From DAOUAJ01 sp034433615 (GTDB lineage: Bacteria > Chloroflexota > Anaerolineae > DUEN01): DNA of 5,894 bases. The notes below the pieces were generated by a model that searched no databases, had not been told where the DNA came from, and saw only the letters and a program-made list of their open reading frames with translations. The DNA is taken from NCBI GenBank assembly GCA_034433615.1, contig DAOUAJ010000171.1, positions 1-5,894 on the forward strand, read 5' to 3'. Shown piece after piece: positions 4,967 to 5,894 of the stretch. Numbering within the stretch: position 1 is the stretch's first letter; each line of letters starts with the position of its first letter. The translations under genes and the position numbers were made by a program.

Positions 4967-5894
4967 ATGCAAGCAATGTTCAAAGTTGCGAGAGCGTTGG
5001 GCTGGCGCTTCATCTTAAGGTCCGGCCGGATCAAGCGGATCAGTCAGGACACGCTGCGTGGGTTTTACGCGACTCGGGCGATCATCGCCCTTCTCGATGT
5101 CGGCCTCTTTGACGAACTGGGAGAGCGAAAAACGGTCCACCTGGCCGAGTTTGCAGCCAGAGAGAATCTTGATTTTAAGGTACTTCAAACCCTCTGCGAT
5201 TACCTGTATGAGCTGAGGATCCTGAAATGCGAGGGCGAGAGTTACACGCTGGACTCAGATGGTGAGCTGATTTCTGAATCAATGAAGGGCGTCTACTACC
5301 TCACTCAAGCTTATGAAGACGCTGTCCATAACCTGGAGCTCTTACTGCGTAAGGAGAAAACGTATGGCCTGGATATTCAGCGTCGAGCCGAATTTGTGGC
5401 CAAAGGCAGCAACTGGATCGGCCAATTACTGGCTTTCCCGATGGTCTATGAGGAGATCAGGAGGAATGACTTCCACTGCATTCTGGATCTGGGATGCGGT
5501 GATGGTGCCTTTCTGATCGGCCTGTGCCAGAGAAACCCTGACGTCTATGGCTACGGCCTGGACATCGCACCGGAGGCCATCGCCTTGGGCAAGAGACACC
5601 TGGAGGACGAGGATTTGCAGGACCGGGTCCAACTCTTTGTCGGGGACATCTTCGACATCGGTGCTATTGCCGGCCAATTGCCGGCTGTTGACGCCGCGAC
5701 TGCTGTGTACGTTCTCCATGAATTTCAGGATGGGATCGTTGAGGTATTGAAGCGGTTCAGGGTGGCCTTCCCACAGGTTCCGCTGATCCTCTGCGAGGTG
5801 ATCCGGCACACGCCGGAAGAACTGCGCAGGAAACCGGGCGGTGTCATGGAGATCCAGTTTTTCCACGAGTTATCCAACCAGCGGCTCTTCACTT
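4967..5894 (+). CDS. SAM-dependent methyltransferase, O-methyltransferase-like with N-terminal winged-helix region (3' partial)
   Basis: An open frame of 309 codons runs from ATG 4967 off the right edge without a stop, so the C-terminus is missing. Residues about 25-110 resemble the N-terminal dimerisation/winged-helix region of small-molecule O-methyltransferases (FYATRAIIALLDVGLFDEL, then LAEFAARENLDFKVLQTLCDYL). From about 170 a Rossmann methyltransferase fold begins: LDLGCGDGAF at 173-182 is the SAM-binding glycine motif, GLDIAPEA at 197-204 gives the ribose-binding Asp199, GDIFD at 226-230 is the adenine-side acidic motif, and AVYVLHEFQD at 246-255 is the motif IV/V region. MEIQFFHELSNQRLFT at the end is where the substrate pocket usually continues. 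It would transfer a methyl group from SAM to a hydroxyl, or possibly a carbon, of the pathway product. It lies 64 bases after the SDR and beyond a probable terminator, so it may be expressed by read-through or belong to a second unit. Confidence 0.88.
   Translation, partial: MQAMFKVARALGWRFILRSGRIKRISQDTLRGFYATRAIIALLDVGLFDELGERKTVHLAEFAARENLDFKVLQTLCDYLYELRILKCEGESYTLDSDGELISESMKGVYYLTQAYEDAVHNLELLLRKEKTYGLDIQRRAEFVAKGSNWIGQLLAFPMVYEEIRRNDFHCILDLGCGDGAFLIGLCQRNPDVYGYGLDIAPEAIALGKRHLEDEDLQDRVQLFVGDIFDIGAIAGQLPAVDAATAVYVLHEFQDGIVEVLKRFRVAFPQVPLILCEVIRHTPEELRRKPGGVMEIQFFHELSNQRLFT

Noticed and set aside
5666..5685. Direct repeat of ATTGCCGGC (two copies, 2 bases apart)
   Set aside because: Short, inside the methyltransferase coding frame, encoding IAGQLPA; probably chance in GC-rich coding DNA rather than an operator.
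5426..5866. Antisense open frame (146 codons) at the right end
   Set aside because: It is opposite the SAM-binding core of the methyltransferase, whose motifs are clear in the + strand frame.

Overview
The window reads as the 3' part of a bacterial polyketide (or polyketide-like lipid) biosynthesis operon. All six genes lie on the + strand. Composition is moderately GC-rich, start codons include GTG, and neighbouring genes overlap by a few bases. No rRNA, tRNA, mobile element, CRISPR or phage signal is visible. The gene content would fit Chloroflexota or another environmental bacterium with type I PKS clusters, but the sequence alone does not fix the taxon.

Layout. (1) Bases 3-1253 are the C-terminal end of a large protein entering from the left: the second half of a PKS dehydratase fold, then a fused Sfp-type 4'-phosphopantetheinyl transferase. 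(2) At about 1259-1561 there is a discrete acyl carrier protein with an LGFQSLD phosphopantetheine site. (3) Bases 1558-3168 encode an alkaline phosphatase-superfamily protein of the type I phosphodiesterase/nucleotide pyrophosphatase family. (4) Bases 3188-4051 encode an alpha/beta-fold hydrolase. (5) Bases 4048-4902 encode a classical short-chain dehydrogenase/reductase. (6) A GC-rich hairpin plus T6 tract at about 4903-4932 is a probable terminator. (7) From 4967 to the right edge runs an O-methyltransferase-like SAM-dependent methyltransferase, open at its 3' end.

How the genes may work together (inference). The fused transferase can load phosphopantetheine onto the carrier domains of its own synthase and probably onto the neighbouring discrete ACP. 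The visible PKS C-terminus ends in the transferase and carries no thioesterase, so the chain must be released by a separate enzyme; the alpha/beta hydrolase is the obvious candidate. The SDR and methyltransferase look like tailoring enzymes. The unusual member is the phosphodiesterase-like protein, whose start codon overlaps the ACP stop. It suggests a phosphorylated or nucleotide/phosphopantetheine-linked intermediate, or ACP maintenance.

Genes 1 to 5 are almost gapless: two ATGA overlaps, a gap of at most 8 bases after gene 1, and a 19-base gap before gene 4. They are probably one co-transcribed, translationally coupled unit whose promoter lies outside the window. The DH-phosphopantetheinyl transferase ending recalls enediyne-type PKSs, but none of the enediyne accessory genes I would expect is visible here, so I do not call an enediyne cluster.
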